A stretch of DNA of 7,377 bases, from assembly GCA_902783615.1 (NCBI GenBank), contig CACZRQ010000022.1, forward strand, positions 1 to 7,377. Reading direction: 5' to 3'. The notes under the pieces are model-generated. The model worked only from the letters and a program-made list of their open reading frames with translations. It was not told the origin of the DNA and ran no database searches. Shown piece after piece: positions 4,458-7,377 of this stretch (position 1 is the stretch's first letter; every line of letters begins with the position of its first letter). The position numbers and the translations under genes were made by a program. This DNA comes from an uncultured Bacteroidales bacterium (GTDB lineage: Bacteria; Bacteroidota; Bacteroidia; Bacteroidales; Bacteroidaceae).

Positions 4458-5522
4458 ATGAAAAAGATTTTTATGGTGGCGATGATGCTCGCTGCAAGTA
4501 TGGGGCTCAATGCCCAAACCATCCATCGACAGGTGGTGGAGAATGGTGGTACAGGACCATTCAAGGCAGAGGTGGTGGAAGATGCCTCTTGCCCAGCATT
4601 TACCATGTATCGTCCACAGAACTTGAAAGAGGTGGTGTCTAAGAATGGCAAGTTGCCTGTAATTGTTTATGCTAATGGCGGTTGCCAGAACAACAATGTG
4701 GAGATGCGTTATCTGCTGAGTGAGATTGCTTCCTATGGCTATGTAGCTGGTGCCATTGGTCCTTATGATGAGGAGGACATCGATGCGAAGTGGAAATCTA
4801 TCTTGGAAGGTTCTTATCCAGAGGGCAAGGAAGATGTAATCTTGGCTAATGGTGAAAAGATTATCCAGAAATCGCCTGAGGAATTGCAGAAAATTCGTGA
4901 GGAACAGCAAAAACGCATTCAGCAGATGCTGAAAGAGCAGGCTGAGGCTCGCAAGAAAGCAGGCAACAAGCAACAAGCTACTCCTGTGCAGGAAACCTAT
5001 CCTAGAATGCTGCTCGAAGTGCTCGATTGGCTCACCGACCAGAATGCAGATGCCAATTCCGATTATTACCACTGTTTGGATTTAGACAAGGTGGCAGCGA
5101 TGGGACAATCGTGTGGTGGAGCACAGGTGTTAGGCGTGACTCACGATCCTCGCATTAAGACTGGTGTTATGCTGAACTCCGGCATTGGCGATATGGAGAT
5201 GCAGGGCACTACCAAAGACAACCTGAACAGCCTGCATCAACCTATGCTCTATCTGATTGGCGGCCCTAACGATGTGGCTTTCCCCAATGCAAACAAGGAT
5301 TATGAGCGCATTGCCGACAATATCCCTTTGGTGCTGATTAACACCAAGGATGGGCATAGTGGTACCTATTATGAAAAGAGTGGAGGTCCGTATGCTGTAG
5401 TGGTGCACAAGTGGCTCGATTGGCAACTCAAGGGTAAGGTAGGCCAGTCTGCTCTCTTCCTTGACGATGAGTATTTCCAGAAGTTCCATCCTGATTGGAC
5501 GGTGGTTCGTAAAAATTGGTGA
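4458..5522 (+). CDS. Exported alpha/beta-hydrolase-fold protein with coiled-coil insertion
   Basis: This 354-aa protein has a signal peptide (1-20, ending LNAQ) and an alpha/beta-hydrolase fold. LPVIVYANGG (about 66-75) is the strand and oxyanion-loop region. GQSCGG (216-221) is the nucleophile elbow with Ser218. Asp272 in GGPNDVAFPN and His300 in DGHSGTY complete a plausible triad. The fold resembles exported esterase/dienelactone-hydrolase-like or PET-hydrolase-like proteins of Bacteroidetes. Residues about 139-172 form a Glu/Gln/Lys-rich helix without the usual hydrolase pattern, inserted before the helix TYPRMLLEVLDWL; it looks like a coiled coil. Substrate cannot be deduced. I chose the ATG at 4458 because MKK then opens the signal peptide; ATG 4452 or GTG 4449 would add two or three residues. 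The next gene starts 5 bp after its stop, so the two are probably translated together. Confidence 0.88.
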   Translation: MKKIFMVAMMLAASMGLNAQTIHRQVVENGGTGPFKAEVVEDASCPAFTMYRPQNLKEVVSKNGKLPVIVYANGGCQNNNVEMRYLLSEIASYGYVAGAIGPYDEEDIDAKWKSILEGSYPEGKEDVILANGEKIIQKSPEELQKIREEQQKRIQQMLKEQAEARKKAGNKQQATPVQETYPRMLLEVLDWLTDQNADANSDYYHCLDLDKVAAMGQSCGGAQVLGVTHDPRIKTGVMLNSGIGDMEMQGTTKDNLNSLHQPMLYLIGGPNDVAFPNANKDYERIADNIPLVLINTKDGHSGTYYEKSGGPYAVVVHKWLDWQLKGKVGQSALFLDDEYFQKFHPDWTVVRKNW

Positions 5523-5527
5523 TTATT

Positions 5528-6421
5528 ATGAGAAACTTTCTGATGATGAAAATGCTGGTGGCTTCAGGTATGCTGATGGCTATCGTGGGTTGTGCCAACG
5601 CACAAAATACGGAGAGCCAGATTGTGGAACGCGTGAAAGCCATCTATACCGAAGTGGCCAAAGCCTATCCCAATCACGAAGAACTCATAGAGGATTTGCC
5701 TGATATCGACTTGGATGGGCTCTACTGTTCTGAAGAATGGAATAATCTTGTGAATCAGGTGGGAGAGATAGATGGCCTTTCTCCTGAGGGTATCGGCTTC
5801 TTTGATGCTGATTATTGGATTATGGGGCAGGATTGGCAAGACGTATCCGTGAGCGATGTGAAAGCGCAAGTTGTTGATGCCGACCATGCTGAAGTGCATC
5901 TAGTGTTGCACAACTGCGGTTCGGAATCCCCCTTGAAACTGCTGATGGTGAAAGAACAGGGCGAATGGAAAATAGACGATTTCATGGATGAAAGTGACGA
6001 TGAGCAATACAGCTGGAAATCAGGCATGAAGGACTATGTGTATGATATTGTTCCGCCATCAGAAGAGGTGAAACGCTTGGCTGCTAACCTGTTCGGCCAG
6101 TGGATGAAAGATGGTGACAACACTTCTGTTACAGAGTTGTCTCCTGCAGGTACATGGATTGAGGGATCACAGGTTTTCGATGGCGACAAGCCTAAAGCTG
6201 GAGTCTATTGCCACTTTACAGGTTCACACATCAACATCAAGCCAGAGAATGAATCGGCTGGCACCATACACTATTTGCGTGAAAATATAGAATATCAATA
6301 CAAAGACCTTACCAAGACCACCTTGACCTTGATTGACGATGAAGGGGTGGTGGAACACTACCACGCATTGCCACAAAAGGTGAAGATCATAGAGCCTTGG
6401 GAAATGGAAGATGGAGAATGA
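5528..6421 (+). CDS. Two-domain lipoprotein, DUF3828-like N-part and lipocalin-like C-part
   Basis: This 297-aa protein begins with a lipoprotein-type signal, hydrophobic up to IVGC with Cys22 as the probable lipidated residue. A signal-peptidase I site after ANAQ (23-26) is an alternative. Residues about 30-155 (VERVKAIYTEVAKAY, LYCSEEW, FFDADYWIMGQDW, then strands AEVHLVLHN, LKLLMVKEQGEWKIDDF) resemble the DUF3828/NTF2-like proteins of Bacteroidetes. Residues about 180-285 (LFGQW, GTWIEGSQVF, GVYCHFTGSHINI, TTLTLIDDEGVVEHY) have the strand and G-x-W pattern of lipocalin-like domains. Both assignments are by pattern. I chose the ATG at 5528; upstream TTG/GTG codons overlap the hydrolase stop. 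Just 5 bp separate it from the hydrolase gene, so the two probably act together in the envelope, perhaps as enzyme and binding partner. Confidence 0.8.
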   Translation: MRNFLMMKMLVASGMLMAIVGCANAQNTESQIVERVKAIYTEVAKAYPNHEELIEDLPDIDLDGLYCSEEWNNLVNQVGEIDGLSPEGIGFFDADYWIMGQDWQDVSVSDVKAQVVDADHAEVHLVLHNCGSESPLKLLMVKEQGEWKIDDFMDESDDEQYSWKSGMKDYVYDIVPPSEEVKRLAANLFGQWMKDGDNTSVTELSPAGTWIEGSQVFDGDKPKAGVYCHFTGSHINIKPENESAGTIHYLRENIEYQYKDLTKTTLTLIDDEGVVEHYHALPQKVKIIEPWEMEDGE

Positions 6422-6426
6422 AAATT

Positions 6427-6452
6427 GAGGCACGCCTTGTAAAGCGTGCCTC
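6427..6452. terminator. Bidirectional terminator hairpin between the lipoprotein gene and upp
   Basis: GAGGCACGC (6427-6435) and GCGTGCCTC (6444-6452) form a perfect 9-bp GC-rich stem with an 8-nt loop. It sits in the 39-bp gap between convergent genes. On the minus strand it is followed by AATTTTC, making it a good intrinsic terminator for upp. On the plus strand the following TAAAGTTTCTATTT is a weaker tract, but it begins 6 bp after the lipoprotein stop and probably serves both directions. Confidence 0.85.
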
Positions 6453-6460
6453 TAAAGTTT

Positions 6461-7147
6461 CTATTTGTCAGCAATTTTACGGAACGATTGCAGCTTCTCG
6501 CCAAAGCAAAGGTCGCCACAGTCACCAAAGCCAGGCACAATGTATTTCTGTTGGTTCATGCCTTGGTCGATGGCGGCAATCCAGATCGTAGCATCATCTG
6601 GCAACGCCTCTTTCACCACCTCAATACCCTCAGGGGCAGCAATCAAGCTGCAAACATGGATAGACTTGGGCTTGCCGGCTTGCAGAAGTGCTTCGATGGC
6701 AGCTGCCATACTGCCACCCGTGGCCAACATTGGGTCGCAGATAATCAGCGTCTTGCCCTTCACGCTGGGGGTAGCGATATACTCTGCATGCACACCCACT
6801 TCGGTATGCTCACGGTTCAAATACATACGGAATGCCGAAACAAAGGCGTTGTCAGCCTCGTCGAACACATTCAAGAAGCCCTGATGGAAAGGCAAGCCGG
6901 CACGCAGAACTGTGGCAATCACGATATCCTCTTGTTTCAGCAAAGGAATGTCCAGACTTCCCAGCGGAGTCTTGATGTTCTTGGGCTTATACTCCAACGT
7001 TTTTGACAACTCATACGCCATCATCTCTCCAATTCTCTCCACATTGTGGCGGAAAGTCAGGCGATTCTTCTGATAATTCTTGTCTCGCAATTCAGCCATA
7101 TAATGGTTGATAATCGAGTTCGATTCTGCAAAATTATGTATCTTCAT
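6461..7147 (-). CDS. upp: Uracil phosphoribosyltransferase
   Basis: This 228-aa enzyme makes UMP from uracil and PRPP in the pyrimidine salvage pathway, in the cytoplasm. The type I phosphoribosyltransferase PRPP-binding motif is ICDPMLATGGSM (136-147). The uracil-binding region near the C-terminus is YIVPGFGDCGDLCFGE (202-217). VLRAGLPFHQG (80-90) matches the conserved RAG loop. Overall length is slightly above the roughly 210 aa of well-studied Upp proteins because of a longer N-terminus (MKIHNFAESNSIINHY). The ATG at 7147 is the only sensible start. It is monocistronic: the preceding gene is the divergent pckA and the hairpin at 6427-6452 closes it. A TTACTTTGC element lies about 22 bp before the start. 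Confidence 0.96.
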   Translation of the reverse strand: MKIHNFAESNSIINHYMAELRDKNYQKNRLTFRHNVERIGEMMAYELSKTLEYKPKNIKTPLGSLDIPLLKQEDIVIATVLRAGLPFHQGFLNVFDEADNAFVSAFRMYLNREHTEVGVHAEYIATPSVKGKTLIICDPMLATGGSMAAAIEALLQAGKPKSIHVCSLIAAPEGIEVVKEALPDDATIWIAAIDQGMNQQKYIVPGFGDCGDLCFGEKLQSFRKIADK

Positions 7148-7168
7148 AATGCTTAGATATTAATTTTT

Positions 7169-7230
7169 GCAAAGTAACAAAATATTTTGCTCATTATCCA
7201 CAAATGTTTCAAAGAAAAATGCTATTTTTG
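7169..7230. promoter_or_regulatory. Divergent upp / pckA promoter region
   Basis: On the plus strand TATTTTTG (7223-7230) matches TAnnTTTG and would start a pckA transcript near 7236, giving a leader of about 57 nt. On the minus strand TTACTTTGC (plus coordinates 7169-7177) is a one-base variant of the same box, 22 bp before the upp ATG; the same 9-mer precedes the sigma-factor gene. A TTTG in the minus direction (7201-7204) is 23 bp from it, slightly long. The rest of 7148-7293 is AT-rich with nothing else I recognise. Confidence 0.45.
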
Positions 7231-7293
7231 CAGTCGATTTGAGTGGATGAAGAGAATTTATATCAATAATTACATAATTTAACCAATAAAAAA

Positions 7294-7377
7294 ATGGCAA
7301 ATTTAGATTTAACTAAGTATGGTATCACTGGTTCAACCGTGATTGGTCACAATCCTTCTTACGAAGCATTGTTCGAG
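7294..7377 (+). CDS. pckA: Phosphoenolpyruvate carboxykinase (ATP), N-terminal fragment
   Basis: The gene begins with ATG at 7294 and runs off the right edge, leaving 28 residues. The start MANLDLTKYGITG followed by HNPSYEALFE matches the N-terminus of Bacteroidales ATP-dependent PckA, in which a short LxKYGI segment precedes a conserved NPSYExLF. The enzyme interconverts oxaloacetate plus ATP and phosphoenolpyruvate plus CO2. In Bacteroidales it often runs towards oxaloacetate on the route to succinate and propionate. It is divergent from upp with a 146-bp gap. Catalytic motifs lie outside the window, so the call rests on the N-terminus only. Confidence 0.85.
   Translation, partial: MANLDLTKYGITGSTVIGHNPSYEALFE

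Noticed and set aside
4434..5072. 212-aa minus-strand frame antisense to the hydrolase
   Set aside because: It is long, but rich in His, Leu, Phe and Ile in the manner of antisense shadows; the plus strand encodes a signal peptide and a hydrolase with a catalytic triad.
6446..7006. 186-aa plus-strand frame antisense to upp
   Set aside because: upp is unmistakable on the minus strand over the same bases.

Overview
The window looks like chromosomal DNA of a Bacteroidales bacterium, most likely Prevotella/Segatella. The evidence is upp and a divergent ATP-type pckA start with Bacteroidales-like protein sequence, an ECF sigma/anti-sigma operon ending in a head-GIN-domain protein, -7 promoter boxes of the Bacteroidetes type (TAnnTTTG), AT-rich leaders without Shine-Dalgarno sequences, and many 'NAQ'-type signal peptides. 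Species assignment is inference from general familiarity, not from a search.

Layout, left to right. (1) 1-145 is intergenic and holds a nested GGTTAC/GTAACC dyad. (2) 146-655 is a Vsr-type mismatch endonuclease; no methyltransferase partner is visible. (3) 656-943 is a structured intergenic region with two hairpin-forming inverted repeats, a 10-bp word repeated three times at exact 21-bp phase, and a good Bacteroidetes promoter. (4) 944-2003 is a two-gene unit: a 105-aa three-helix membrane protein resembling a stripped-down TolQ/ExbB, then a membrane-anchored LytTR regulator. (5) 4341-2000 (minus) is a four-gene operon: ECF sigma factor, single-pass anti-sigma-like protein, small exported protein, head GIN beta-repeat protein. 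Its last stop codon overlaps the LytTR stop codon, and a likely terminator for it lies inside the LytTR gene. An 11-unit heptanucleotide tandem repeat forms the end of the sigma gene and the sigma/anti-sigma spacer. (6) 4458-6421 (plus) is a tight pair: an exported alpha/beta hydrolase and a lipoprotein with NTF2-like and possibly lipocalin-like parts. (7) 6461-7147 (minus) is upp, separated from that pair by a shared hairpin. (8) 7294 to the right edge is the start of pckA.

How the genes may work together. The minus operon looks like a self-contained envelope-sensing sigma module: the sigma factor is held by its membrane anti-sigma, and the two exported products are outputs or sensors. The plus unit at 944-2003 looks like a separate membrane-signalling module whose regulator may bind the phased repeats upstream of its own promoter. 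upp and pckA are housekeeping metabolism.

The items most worth a second look are the 21-bp-phased repeats as a candidate LytTR operator, the heptamer array that puts a stop codon in every unit on the coding strand, and the terminator-like hairpin antisense to the LytTR coding end.
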